Shown piece after piece: positions 51,371 through 59,958 of a DNA stretch of 64,000 bases (its first letter is position 1; the number at the start of each line of letters is the position of its first letter). A model generated the notes under the pieces. That model saw only the letters and a list, made by a program, of their open reading frames with translations, was not told where the DNA came from and did no database searches. A program made the position numbers and the translations under genes. The DNA is taken from positions 16,319-80,318 of the forward strand of contig PXRO01000008.1 of assembly GCA_003021685.1 (NCBI GenBank), in the 5' to 3' direction. The stretch comes from Halobacteriales archaeon QS_4_62_28 (GTDB lineage: Archaea; Halobacteriota; Halobacteria; Halobacteriales; Haloarculaceae).

Positions 51371-52987
51371 CTACAGCCACTCGTAAAAGGCGTCGTGTTC
51401 CTGGCTCGACTCGTAGTACTCCCGTTGCATCTCGTAGATGGCGTCTTCCAGGTTGTGGTCACCGAGATGTGACCGGACGCGGTCGAGTTTCCAAGCACTG
51501 GGCGTCGCGCACAGCGTCCAGCGCTGTTCCATCGGTTCGAGGAACTCCTCGACCCTCGTCTCGGGCACGTCCTGGCTGGCCAGTCCTGCCCGGGCAATCT
51601 CGAACAGTTCGCCGTAGATTTTGTCGCGGTCAGTCGTCCGTTCGCCCTCAGCCGTGACCCACACGAGATCCGCGTCGGGGCCGTTCCTGGCCGCGTTGTA
51701 GAAACTCGCCTTGGCGTCCTGCCAGGGGAGTTCTGCCACCGGGTGGTCTGTCTCGATCAGGCCACGGATGAGGCCGGCAGTGAGGACTTGGACGCTGATC
51801 GTGTCTGTGACGGTTGGCTGAGTCGGAATCGGACGGTACTCGATACGAAGCGAGTGGTCGTCACCGGCCCCGTCGACGGGGTCACCACCGATCACGCAGC
51901 GAAGCCACCGCCAGTAGGTCCCGCGCTTGTGGTCGAACTCCCAGTAGGTGTCTTCGAGGCTATCCCGACCGCCGTCCTCGATCCACTCCCGGAGGAACGG
52001 GGCAAAGAGGTCGTCCTCGACGACGCGGTCGACGATGTCCGTCGCCGTCTCGATGTCTTTCGGAACCCGGACCTTCGGGTTCTCGCTGGTGTTGACCGAC
52101 TGCTCGAAGGCAGCGATCCTGAGTTCGTGGTGGGTCTCAGCCAGCAGTTCGCGGGGGTCCTCGATCCGGTTGTACATGTCGGCGGGCAACAGCGGGGAGT
52201 TGGTCGTCAGCGAGAGGAGCGGCCCCAGCGTCCGGATGGCCGCGTTGTAGTAGGCCGGGAACCGGTCGCTGTCGGGGATCTGGAGGTGGGGCTGGATCGA
52301 GGATGTGAGTGACTCGAAGAGGATCGTCGGGAACTCCTGACTGGCCCCCGGCACTTCGAAGGTAATGTCGCCGCCAGCGTGGGCCAGCGCTTCGTTGTCG
52401 AGTGCGACGTACCGGGGATCCTGGCGCATGTTGTCGGCGATGACGACACCTGCTCGCTCCTCGATGGCCGAGAGATACTCGACGCTCCCTTCCTCGGGTG
52501 GGATCGTCCACATCGCGTCGAGGATCAGATCACGGTTTTCCGCGCGGGCCGCGTCCCGGGCCTTCTTGATCCGCATCTCGACCGATGTCGTCTGCACTTC
52601 CACGCCCGTCGCGCCGAAGGCGTCCGGGTCCGTGTTGATCTCTGCGTTGTGGACGCCCAGTTCCTTGGCCGCCGTTCCCTCGAACACCGATTCGGGCAGT
52701 TCGACCAGTCGCCCCTCCCACTTCTCGACGGGCATGTACGGTTCGTCGACGTCGTCTTCGTTCTCCTCGTCGGCTTCGTCGTCTGTTTCGTCAGTCTCGA
52801 CCGGTTCCGGTTCTTCGTTGATCGCGTACACCTCGACTTCGAGTCCGACCGCGAAGTCCTCGTTGTCGAATCGGCCATCGTCAATCGCCGCCCGCAGCTG
52901 GTCGGCCTGCGCTTCGATCCGCTCGCGAAATTCGGCGTCGCTCTCCCCGCTCAGCGACTGCTGCACCAGGTCAACCACGTCGTCCAT
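51371..52987 (-). CDS. Glutamate-cysteine-ligase-like protein
   Basis: A 538-residue protein with a GCS2/glutamate-cysteine-ligase-like core: EVEVYAINEEPEPVE-like N-terminus, MWTIPPEEGSVEYLS, DDHSLRIEYRPIPTQPTVTD (Arg and Glu of the ATP-grasp-like active site) and LPWQDAKASFYNAARNGPDA. A ~40-residue acidic insertion (DETDDEADEENEDDVDEP) splits the N-terminal sheet. The family ligates Glu to Cys or an amine using ATP; haloarchaea use gamma-Glu-Cys as thiol. It is longer than the known haloarchaeal GshA (from memory), so the exact substrate is uncertain. ATG 52987 chosen over 53038. Confidence 0.75.
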   Translation of the reverse strand: MDDVVDLVQQSLSGESDAEFRERIEAQADQLRAAIDDGRFDNEDFAVGLEVEVYAINEEPEPVETDETDDEADEENEDDVDEPYMPVEKWEGRLVELPESVFEGTAAKELGVHNAEINTDPDAFGATGVEVQTTSVEMRIKKARDAARAENRDLILDAMWTIPPEEGSVEYLSAIEERAGVVIADNMRQDPRYVALDNEALAHAGGDITFEVPGASQEFPTILFESLTSSIQPHLQIPDSDRFPAYYNAAIRTLGPLLSLTTNSPLLPADMYNRIEDPRELLAETHHELRIAAFEQSVNTSENPKVRVPKDIETATDIVDRVVEDDLFAPFLREWIEDGGRDSLEDTYWEFDHKRGTYWRWLRCVIGGDPVDGAGDDHSLRIEYRPIPTQPTVTDTISVQVLTAGLIRGLIETDHPVAELPWQDAKASFYNAARNGPDADLVWVTAEGERTTDRDKIYGELFEIARAGLASQDVPETRVEEFLEPMEQRWTLCATPSAWKLDRVRSHLGDHNLEDAIYEMQREYYESSQEHDAFYEWL

Positions 52988-53034
52988 GCCTGTGCTATAC
53001 GAGACTGGGGGTTTAGCAGTGGCGCTTGGCGGGA

Positions 53035-53547
53035 TCACTCGAAGAGGTCCTCGTGGCGCGCGGCGAGGTTCGCGTAATCACCCGACGAGAACGCTTCGAA
53101 CACCGATTCGGGGTCGATAGTCGTCTCGTCCAGCGGCGTAACGGAGGCTGGCATCCCTCTGACGAACGAATCCGGCGGCACCTCATAGCCCGGCGGAACG
53201 ACGGTCCCCATCGCGACGATTGATCCCTCACCGATCACCGCGTCGCTGACCGTCGAGTTGAAGCCGACCAGTGCACCGTCCTCGACAGTCGTGTCATTGA
53301 GCACTGCCCCGTGACCGACCATTACGTTCTCGCCGACCGTCGAGGCGTGCAACACGGCGTTGTCGCCGATGGCGCTCTCTCGCCCGACTTCGACCGATCC
53401 AACGTCACCCCGGAGGACAACGCCGGGCCAGACGTTCGCGTTGGCAGCGATCCGTACGTCCCCGATCAGCGTCGCCTCGCTGCTGACGTGGGCGTATCCA
53501 TTGACTTCTGGCGTTTCACCCTCGAAGGAGTGCTTGCGACTGTCCAT
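53035..53547 (-). CDS. Gamma-class carbonic-anhydrase-like hexapeptide protein
   Basis: A 170-residue left-handed beta-helix protein with about seven hexapeptide turns from residue 18 to 120 and a C-terminal helix. The gamma-CA metal site normally uses three His: here His67 (AVLHAS) and His79 (MVGHGAVL) are in place, but the position of the third (five after His79) is Asn84 (VLND). It may therefore bind a different metal, act as an assembly protein, or be an inactive homologue. The ATG at 53547 lies ~27 nt below TTTTTGA; an 18-bp palindrome is next to that box. Confidence 0.85.
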   Translation of the reverse strand: MDSRKHSFEGETPEVNGYAHVSSEATLIGDVRIAANANVWPGVVLRGDVGSVEVGRESAIGDNAVLHASTVGENVMVGHGAVLNDTTVEDGALVGFNSTVSDAVIGEGSIVAMGTVVPPGYEVPPDSFVRGMPASVTPLDETTIDPESVFEAFSSGDYANLAARHEDLFE

Positions 53548-53570
53548 GCTGGATCGAACGTGTCGCGTGA

Positions 53571-53595
53571 TCAAAAAGTATCGGTCCACCGATAC
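53571..53595 (-). promoter_or_regulatory. TATA-like box with adjacent palindrome
   Basis: TACTTTTTGA on the minus strand (53571-53580) sits ~27 nt above the ATG of the carbonic-anhydrase-like gene. Next to it, GTATCGGT/ACCGATAC arms (53578-53585 and 53588-53595) form a perfect palindrome with a 2-bp centre, overlapping the BRE position. Could be an operator or the outer end of the adjoining element. Confidence 0.35.
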
Positions 53596-53604
53596 GAGAT
53601 TATC

Positions 53605-54151
53605 TTTTGACAGCGAGGGAATCCCGCTGTCTGCCCGTGGCGTCTCCAACGCCACGCTGTTCACGGCGGGCGCGAATCGCGTGCGCTTGGTTGAGCAACC
53701 GTAGGATTTAGGCCGCTCGGGGTCAAACATTCGGTAACTCAATCGCCGAAACCAATCCGGAAACAGTGGGGTCCTTCCCGCCGATATGCACCACATGGTG
53801 CTTACAGTACCCCTACCCCTGCAACACGGGAGGGGGTGACGGCACGACCAATCCAACCCCGTCGGCGTGCGAGCCTGTCCACCGTGGCTCAAAGGACAGG
53901 CAGGCCGATGGCACGGCCCGTGTCCGTCTGCCGTCAAACGGCGGGCGGTCGTCCGATGCAGTGTCGGACGCTGTGCAAGGAGATACCGCGTCTCTGTCGG
54001 GACGCCGAACCCGCCACACCCCTCGTGGGGCTTACGTACCGAGCACAAACCGGAGTACGCCCATGCGGCGGAATCTTGCCTCCGTCGGTGTCGGGACCGG
54101 CCCGACCCCGAGCGCGGGGGAACCGCGCCGTTTACCGCGCGGAGGATGTCA
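53605..54151. mobile_element. PATE-like non-coding element (decayed IS200/IS605 derivative), tentative
   Basis: A ~540-bp, GC-rich block without a supported ORF, made of consecutive hairpins: GACAGCG/CGCTGTC (~53610-53632), CGTGGCG/CGCCACG (~53637-53657), GCACCA/TGGTGC (53788-53801), GCCGTCAAACGGC (~53929-53941), CGTCCGA/TCGGACG (53950-53970) and CCCCGAGCGCGGGG (~54110). The right edge GCGCGGAGGATGTCA resembles the hairpin-proximal end of haloarchaeal IS605-type elements. No tnpA or tnpB remains. Such palindrome-associated elements (PATEs) of similar size are described in haloarchaea; the match is from pattern, not alignment. It fills the 601-bp gap between two genes. Confidence 0.4.
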
Positions 54152-54700
54152 TTCGTTGCGGATAGCGTCGTCGAAGACTGGCTTGAGGCGGTTGACAGTC
54201 TGGTCGTCGAGCGCGTTCGGATCGAGATGGAAATGGGCAACGGCATCGGCGTCCCGGAGCTGTCCAGTGAACATGTGGAGGAATTTGAACGACGCTTGCA
54301 CGTCGGTGAACTGGAGCAACCCGGTCAGCGAGTCGAAACAGACGACGAGTTGGCGGTCCGGGTCGAGGTCGTTCAGGTAGTTGTTCAGGCGCATTCCGAG
54401 CCCGGTAATGTCGTTGGGATTGGCCGTCGTCACGACGACACTGGGGGGCAAGTCCGCATTGCTGTCGTCGGTTACGCCAGCTTGGTCGCCGACGTTGACG
54501 ATGCCGAGGCGCGACGGGAGCGTCTCGTATTGTGTCTGCCACTCGTCGACGAGATCTTTGGGCATGTCCGAGTACGTGATCCGCAACACGTCCAGATCCT
54601 CGGGTGAGCCACAGTCGAGGAGTCCGTGGCACTGGTCTTGTTTTGCCTGGCTAAGCGACGGTGCCAGCGCCAGCACGTTCGTTCCCGGTCTGGGTGTCAT
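54149..54700 (-). CDS. Degenerate KaiC-like domain protein (DUF7504-like)
   Basis: A 183-residue protein resembling a KaiC/RAD55 ATPase core without nucleotide-binding residues: the place of Walker A holds VLALAPSLSQAKQDQC, while the Walker-B-like strand RQLVVCFDSLTGLLQFTD and the following QASFKFLHMFTGQLR region are kept. It is coupled (ATGA overlap, 54697-54700) to the two-domain KaiC gene upstream, so it likely binds that ATPase as a non-catalytic partner. Its stop codon TCA (54149) coincides with the edge of the hairpin-rich element. The numeric DUF name is from memory. Confidence 0.72.
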   Translation of the reverse strand: MTPRPGTNVLALAPSLSQAKQDQCHGLLDCGSPEDLDVLRITYSDMPKDLVDEWQTQYETLPSRLGIVNVGDQAGVTDDSNADLPPSVVVTTANPNDITGLGMRLNNYLNDLDPDRQLVVCFDSLTGLLQFTDVQASFKFLHMFTGQLRDADAVAHFHLDPNALDDQTVNRLKPVFDDAIRNE

Positions 54701-56205
54701 TCTCTCCCTCCGTCGACACCCGGTGGGTTCTGTACTTGCATGTACGGCTCTTCGTCGGTGTACTCGACCAATCGTGTCGACCCGAGATAGCCATTCGGAG
54801 CCTTCTCGAGTTTGATATACTGGAGACCATTGTCGCTGAGCCAGGTCTTGAGCGACTGCCAGGCACTGTTCTGGTAGAACGCCGCCAGTTCGTCGGTCAT
54901 CGACTCCTCGTTGAAAAAGTACAGCGACGTATCTCTAGCGTCGAAGAGGTTCTCTTCCTCCCAGAATCGCATCTGTCGAAGTTTGTCGTCGTCGAGCATT
55001 GGGAGTTGTGCTTCGACGTTGATGATGGTGAGGATCGGTCGGTCCCCGCGGCGGTCGTCGATGGTCCCGAAGACAGTTTCGGGGTCGTCGCTCTGGTGCT
55101 CGACCGGTTTGAACACGTTGCGGCGCGTGTTCTGCCAGATGTTGGCGAAATCGATCAGGAAGAACCGGTCGTTAGCCATCATCTCGTACATATCGCCGAC
55201 CCGGTCGTCGATGATTTCCTTGAGTAACTTCGGCGGCAATTCGACGGGTGGTACGATGGCGATAGCCATATCCCGCTCGATGGCTTCGACCATGAGATTC
55301 GTCAGGATCGAGTGGGGACTGGCCTGGCCGTCGTGTTCGAGCAACATTGCGCCACCGAGGACGATGCCGCCGCCGGTGAGTGTATCGAGTCCGGGGATTC
55401 GCGTGCTCATGTAGTTCGACGGGACGAACTCGCCGGGATGGGTTCGCATCCGCGGGCTGATTCGGACTCCTCCGTCGGCGAAGGTAACCTCGTGGACGCG
55501 CGTGTCGTGATCGACACCGCGCATCTTCACCACCTCGATGAACCGGTGGGTGTCGCCGTCGATGACTTCACGCCAGAGGCGGATCACGCCGTGAGTGTTG
55601 AACTGGACGGCGTCGCTGGCAGCGACGGCCTTGACACTGTCCCGGGTGATGTCTGACTGGGATTCCTCGGCGGTAAACAGTGCCGTTGCACCGAATTCGC
55701 CGTTGAACAGGCGGATCATGTCGAGAATGGTCCTGCGGAACACGTCCTGGTTCTCACCCATTGCTGACAGGCCAGAGACGGAGTCGAGCACGACCCGGTC
55801 GGCGGGCGCGAACTGTTCGAGGTACTTCTTTATGTACTGGGCCTCGAAGGGAGCCGAGTAGTCACCGCCGAGCATCTGGCCGCCCTCCAGCGTTTCGAGG
55901 GTCAACTCGCGCTCGCCGCCAGTATCGACGGTGTATCCAGTCGTGGCGTGCAACGAGGTGATCGTCAGGTCCTCGTGTTCCAGATCGAACGCGAAATCGG
56001 AAAACGAATCCTGGAGTTCGTCGACTGTCTGTTCGGTGCTGATGTAGACACAGTCCTCGCTGGCGTCCAGACCGGCCTGGAGGTACTGCATCGCGAGCGT
56101 ACTCTTGCCGGTCCCCGGACCACCAGTGGCAAGGACTGTTCGACCCTCGGGCAGACCGCCACCGAGAATCGTATCGAGCGTCTCACTCCCGGTTTCAACA
56201 GGCAT
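54697..56205 (-). CDS. Two-domain KaiC-like ATPase
   Basis: A 502-residue protein with two RecA-like domains. Domain 1 (1-250): ETLDTILGGGLPEG, Walker A TGGPGTGKSTLAM at ~27-39, YISTEQTVDELQD, Walker-B-like DRVVLDSVSGLSAM. Domain 2 (~255-500) keeps GLDTLTGGGIVLGGAMLLEH but has HDGQASPH where Walker A should be, so only the first domain should hydrolyse ATP. The partner gene 54149-54700 is coupled by a 4-bp overlap. Haloarchaeal KaiC proteins often regulate signalling; no partner kinase is nearby. Confidence 0.85.
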   Translation of the reverse strand: MPVETGSETLDTILGGGLPEGRTVLATGGPGTGKSTLAMQYLQAGLDASEDCVYISTEQTVDELQDSFSDFAFDLEHEDLTITSLHATTGYTVDTGGERELTLETLEGGQMLGGDYSAPFEAQYIKKYLEQFAPADRVVLDSVSGLSAMGENQDVFRRTILDMIRLFNGEFGATALFTAEESQSDITRDSVKAVAASDAVQFNTHGVIRLWREVIDGDTHRFIEVVKMRGVDHDTRVHEVTFADGGVRISPRMRTHPGEFVPSNYMSTRIPGLDTLTGGGIVLGGAMLLEHDGQASPHSILTNLMVEAIERDMAIAIVPPVELPPKLLKEIIDDRVGDMYEMMANDRFFLIDFANIWQNTRRNVFKPVEHQSDDPETVFGTIDDRRGDRPILTIINVEAQLPMLDDDKLRQMRFWEEENLFDARDTSLYFFNEESMTDELAAFYQNSAWQSLKTWLSDNGLQYIKLEKAPNGYLGSTRLVEYTDEEPYMQVQNPPGVDGGRE

Positions 56206-56370
56206 TCACACCACGTTGTGCCTTCTCTGATTTATGTGTACGGGGTAACCTGTACGTGAACAGGAGAGAAACGGCGATTCTCAGTACTGTTCAGTCTACC
56301 GGACCGACGCATCTGGGGTGTTTCTCGACTCGGAAGTCTAAGTGTAGTTGAGCTGCCATCCTCGACCGTG

Positions 56371-57516
56371 TCACCCGAAGCGCCGACGGAGTCGCGTCCC
56401 GAGCGACGCGCCCCGACCGTCGCGAATCCTGATCCGCCCGAAGCCAGCCACGCGCCAGACCAGCAAGAGGACCCCCCCGGCCAGGACGGCGTTGACCGCC
56501 CCGAGTGCAAGCAGCGGGTGCACCTCGTGTAGCGTTACGAGAACTGATACAGGTACGACGTGGAGATATCGATACTCCGTCACTGACAGGACCGTTCGTT
56601 CACCGGGACCCGGTGCCGTGGCCGACACCGACAGTGTCGCTGCCTGCTGTGGACCGACCGTCATCTGCTCGTCGAGGACGGTGGTGCCAGCACTCTGGCC
56701 ATCGAAGACGAGGGCGACCGGGACGAGGCCGTTGTTGTCGACACCGATCTCCCAGGTGGCGTCGTCGCCCGGTTCTATCCCCGGACTTGCAGCTACGTCC
56801 TCGCCGTTGATCGTCAGCGCCTGGGTCCCGCCGCCGACAACCATCGCCGCGTTTGCCGGAACGAGCACTGCCGCCAGCAGGAGTATCACGACGATCCGCG
56901 TATCGAGCGTCCTGCGTCGGGGTGCCCGCTCCCTGCTTCGCCCTCGCTTCCCCTCATCGAGGAGGTACGTGAGTGCAAACAGCGCGAACCCGACCGCCAG
57001 CAGGACGACACCGGATCCTTGTCGGTCCAGCGAGTCACCGAAACCGACCATCTCTGCGAATCTGGACTGAATTGCCAGCACGCCATCCTGTATCAGCCCG
57101 ATTGCGACACCGAGGTTGGGGACGACGACGACTGTCCCGTCGATCTGGAGTGCCTGTGCGACGATCTGGTCCTCTGTCACCGGTGGCTCTGGGCCGTCCT
57201 GATCGGTAAAGGGGTTCGCGTCCCCCTTCGTGATGTACCCCGCATCGGTCTTGCCGACGACACGGTGGGTCGTCAGTCCACCACCCTGGAGACGCTCGGC
57301 CTCGTAGACGACCACGTCACCCTCGGAGACATCGCCGGCCAGGAACGAGGGGACCGCGACGAACCCGTCTCCGGTGTCGATGGTCGGTTCCATGCTTCCG
57401 GTCTCGACGTAACTCACCAGCACTGGCTGGCCGAGGGCCGCTCCCAGTATCAACGCAGCGACGACGGCGATGGCACCCACCTCCAGGGCAGTGCCGGCCA
57501 GCGAACGGAGCGTCAC
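56371..57516 (-). CDS. Signal peptidase I (archaeal, with C-terminal beta and membrane extension)
   Basis: A 381-residue type I signal peptidase that cleaves exported preproteins. N-terminal helix (ALEVGAIAVVAALILGAAL), catalytic Ser41 in ETGSMEPTIDTGD, catalytic His84 in LTTHRVVGKTD, and TKGDANPFTD with the acidic partner, as in archaeal Ser-His enzymes. After ~170 it continues with a membrane helix, a beta-sandwich (WEIGVDNNGLVPVALVFDGQ) and more helices. The GTG at 57516 fits a leaderless start below CTTTTATC; a TTG at 57522 is possible. Its neighbours include SipW/TasA-like exported proteins, probable substrates. Confidence 0.88.
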   Translation of the reverse strand: MTLRSLAGTALEVGAIAVVAALILGAALGQPVLVSYVETGSMEPTIDTGDGFVAVPSFLAGDVSEGDVVVYEAERLQGGGLTTHRVVGKTDAGYITKGDANPFTDQDGPEPPVTEDQIVAQALQIDGTVVVVPNLGVAIGLIQDGVLAIQSRFAEMVGFGDSLDRQGSGVVLLAVGFALFALTYLLDEGKRGRSRERAPRRRTLDTRIVVILLLAAVLVPANAAMVVGGGTQALTINGEDVAASPGIEPGDDATWEIGVDNNGLVPVALVFDGQSAGTTVLDEQMTVGPQQAATLSVSATAPGPGERTVLSVTEYRYLHVVPVSVLVTLHEVHPLLALGAVNAVLAGGVLLLVWRVAGFGRIRIRDGRGASLGTRLRRRFG

Positions 57517-57572
57517 TGCCAACTGTATGCGAGCGAGTGATAAAAGCGTTCACGGATGGACGGCCGGCAGTA

Positions 57573-58463
57573 TCAGACGACCGTTCCGGGTCCTGGGAGC
57601 CGGGAACCGACCACGATGGTCGTGTACGTCGTAATAAAGCCCAGCGCATAGCCGAGCAGATGGACGTAGACGTTGACGATTGTCGCACTGCCGGCCGGAT
57701 CAGGCGGAAACGCGACGAAAAAGAACGTGACGAAGACGACGCTCGCGGCGCTGAACAGTTCGATGTGGCCCGGCATCCGTGTTGCCGTTTTCACTTTCGC
57801 CAGTATCTCTGTCGCCCGGTCGGGGACAGAGAGCCAGTAGAGGCTTGCCGACAGCATCGAGGCCACGACGATTCCACTCGTCCCGAGCAAGACGGTCGCT
57901 CGCTCTTGCTGGACGCTCTGGACGCTCAGACCCGCGACGAGCGCAATGCTGAGGAAGAAAAACATCGGCGCGAGCGTTTCGCTGGGGCCCACGTCGACGC
58001 GTTCTTCGAGGTAGTCCGCAAGCGCCAGCGGGAGATACCCGACGAAGGCCATGACGATGCCGGAAAACCCCAGTCCGGCGGTCGGACGGACGACGGCCAG
58101 ATTGAGATACGACAGCAGTACCGGAAGGACGAACACGAACGTGACGAACGCGACGAAGAAACGCTGGCGTCGCCCGCTGGCGACACTCAGCAGATAGGCG
58201 GCGGCGACCACGACGGCGTACCCGAGTACGTTGACTGCCAGATGGCCGACACTGAGGTGGACGAACGGGGCGGTAAAGGCAGTCACCAGTGAGGGGTCCG
58301 TGTACTCGAACACCAGTGACTGTCGCGTCGATGGTGAAAGTGAGAAGACGATGGCGAGCACTACCGGGACCGAGAACAGCGCGACCATGTCGACCGGGTG
58401 GAATCCATTCCAGCATGACCCTGTCAACATCATTCTCTCTCGGGAACGCTGTTCGTTGTTCAT
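57573..58463 (-). CDS. Rhomboid family intramembrane serine protease
   Basis: A 296-residue membrane protein with about eight hydrophobic segments. The rhomboid active site is in place: FVHLSVGHLAVNVLGY (His69, His74, Asn78), GLGFSGIVMAF (catalytic Ser134) and VYVHLLGYALGF (catalytic His268). Rhomboids cleave substrates within the membrane. It lies just upstream of the signal peptidase gene on the same strand (51-bp gap) and after an exported protein gene, which suggests joint processing of surface proteins. The start ATG at 58463 begins MNNEQRSRERMMLTG. Confidence 0.85.
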   Translation of the reverse strand: MNNEQRSRERMMLTGSCWNGFHPVDMVALFSVPVVLAIVFSLSPSTRQSLVFEYTDPSLVTAFTAPFVHLSVGHLAVNVLGYAVVVAAAYLLSVASGRRQRFFVAFVTFVFVLPVLLSYLNLAVVRPTAGLGFSGIVMAFVGYLPLALADYLEERVDVGPSETLAPMFFFLSIALVAGLSVQSVQQERATVLLGTSGIVVASMLSASLYWLSVPDRATEILAKVKTATRMPGHIELFSAASVVFVTFFFVAFPPDPAGSATIVNVYVHLLGYALGFITTYTTIVVGSRLPGPGTVV

Positions 58464-58561
58464 TCTACCTGTCTTTCACTTTGTCGGTGCCACTGATGAC
58501 TGTTCCCTCGCAGCTATCAGAGATGAAAACTGAGAACCAAACTGACGAACGACACCGTCTC

Positions 58562-58643
58562 ATAGCGACTGTTATAAGTCTGTACGGGATTGATCGCACG
58601 ACGACGTGCGACCGATCCGATAATCGGTTACAACAGTCACTAT
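58562..58643. repeat. Miniature inverted-repeat element (C2, intact copy)
   Basis: 82 bp. Arms ATAGCGACTGTTATAA (58562-58577) and TTACAACAGTCACTAT (58628-58643) pair at 14 of 16 positions. The core TTGATCGCACGACGACGTGC (with following GACCG) also forms a small hairpin. Related to the interrupted copy at 47666-47827. Located between the rhomboid gene promoter and the stop codon of the TasA-like gene. Confidence 0.7.
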
Positions 58644-58651
58644 CAGAGAAA

Positions 58652-59827
58652 TCAGCGAGCCGGCGGATCGGCCGGCTGTTCGTCCTCGTCGTCTCTGCGC
58701 CGGTAGGCGGCCAGCAACAGGAATCCGGCCAGGACTGCCAGCAATCCGACCAGAAGCGAGGGAGTGAGGCCGCCAGTTTCGACCAGTGAGTCGTCTTCGG
58801 TCGAGACGCTGACCGTGGTGGAACTGTTGGCAAGCGCAATCTCGTATGCGCCAGCCTGGTCAACGGTAATGGTGCCTGTGATGGTCCCGCGCTCACCGGG
58901 TGCCAGCGTGACTCGCTCGCTCGCGATCACCTCGCCGTCCGCGCGGAGTTCGAGGGTGATCGTTCGCTCGGTCCCGCCGACGTTCTCGAGGATCCCCCTG
59001 ACAGTGATCTGCTGGCCGACGCGCGGGTTCGCAGGGTCCGTCTCCAGAGACACGACTTCGATCTGTGCCGGCGGCGTTTCGGTCGGTTCCACCCCGCCGC
59101 TGTCGGTCGGCGTTCTCGATTCCGCATCGACGGGTGTCGCCGTTACGGTTTCCGTCGTCTCGGTCTCTGTGGTTTCGTCTTCCGTCGGCGTTTCGACTCT
59201 TTCGGTCGCAGTGTCAGTCGCCGTCTCTGTCTCCGTTGTCTCGCCTTCCGTTGTCTCGGTTTCTATGATTTCGTCTTCCGTTGTCTCGGTCTTCGTCGTC
59301 TCGCCTTCCGTCGGCGTTTCGACCCTTTCGGTCGCAGTGTCAGTCGCCGTCTCTGTCTCGGGGGTTGTGTGATCGCTCGAATCTGGCACCGCTGCGTGGA
59401 CGGTGATCCGTTCGAGGACGACCCGCTCGGTCCCGGTTTCGACTTCGAGTCCGACCACCGCAGTTTCGTCCTCCACGAGGGCGATGGCGTCGTCTTCGCT
59501 CTCTATCGGTGCTCCCGTGTCCATCCGGTAGAACGTCACTGCTGGCTCCCCGTCCTCGATCCAGAGTTCGGTCGTCTCCCTCGTCGTGTGCACAGTAAAG
59601 ACGCTATCGATGGTGCTGGTCGACTCGGCGTTCAAGTTCGTTACCTCGATGGCCAGCTGGCCAGCACTGTCGAGCGACGCGTACCGCTGTCCGTTGTCCG
59701 TCTCCGCCGGGTTCAGGTAGACCCCACTGGCCGCCTGATCGCCACCGGTAAACGCGCCAGTAGTAACGACTACGCCGAGGGCAAAAACCGTCGCGGCGAC
59801 GAGCAGTAGGCGTCGATAGCGTATCAT
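58652..59827 (-). CDS. SipW/TasA-like exported protein with Thr/Glu repeats and membrane anchor
   Basis: A 391-residue protein. The N-terminus MIRYRRLLLVAATVFALGVV ends at TTGAFTGG, a SipW-type signal with the G-A-F motif, followed by a DUF1102/TasA-like beta domain (~30-155). A Thr/Glu linker (~160-260) is built from ETET and ATERVETPTE units. A CARDB-like domain (VRGILENVGGTERTITLELR) and C-terminal membrane helix (SLLVGLLAVLAGFLLLAAYR) follow. Probably surface exposed and processed by the nearby signal peptidase. The ATG at 59827 is preferred over 59866. Confidence 0.75.
   Translation of the reverse strand: MIRYRRLLLVAATVFALGVVVTTGAFTGGDQAASGVYLNPAETDNGQRYASLDSAGQLAIEVTNLNAESTSTIDSVFTVHTTRETTELWIEDGEPAVTFYRMDTGAPIESEDDAIALVEDETAVVGLEVETGTERVVLERITVHAAVPDSSDHTTPETETATDTATERVETPTEGETTKTETTEDEIIETETTEGETTETETATDTATERVETPTEDETTETETTETVTATPVDAESRTPTDSGGVEPTETPPAQIEVVSLETDPANPRVGQQITVRGILENVGGTERTITLELRADGEVIASERVTLAPGERGTITGTITVDQAGAYEIALANSSTTVSVSTEDDSLVETGGLTPSLLVGLLAVLAGFLLLAAYRRRDDEDEQPADPPAR
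59175..59358 (-). repeat. 58-bp direct repeat within the Thr/Glu linker
   Basis: Copies at about 59175-59232 and 59301-59358, nearly identical and 126 nt apart (42 codons, in frame), encode the ATDTATERVETPTE blocks. This indicates a recent in-frame duplication of the linker. Confidence 0.6.
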
Positions 59828-59958
59828 ATGAGGGCGGCTCGCTGCGTGCAGTACTCTGACTGCCACGGCGGCTGTCAGAAGACTCCACGCCAGCGACTAT
59901 CCGTTCGTTCCGGTGGTTGCCCCACCGGATATCGGACCACCGAACGTTCGTGGTCCGA

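Noticed and set aside
53740..54150. SRP RNA or RNase P RNA
   Set aside because: Short words such as GGGTTCGGCGTCCC and GCCGATATGC resemble SRP RNA but lie on opposite strands, and the conserved RNase P word GAGGAAAGTCC is absent.
53766..54380. 204-codon plus-strand ORF that could be a TnpB C-terminus
   Set aside because: No TnpB zinc-finger CxxC pairs or RuvC residues can be seen; the stretch is better explained as hairpin-rich non-coding DNA.
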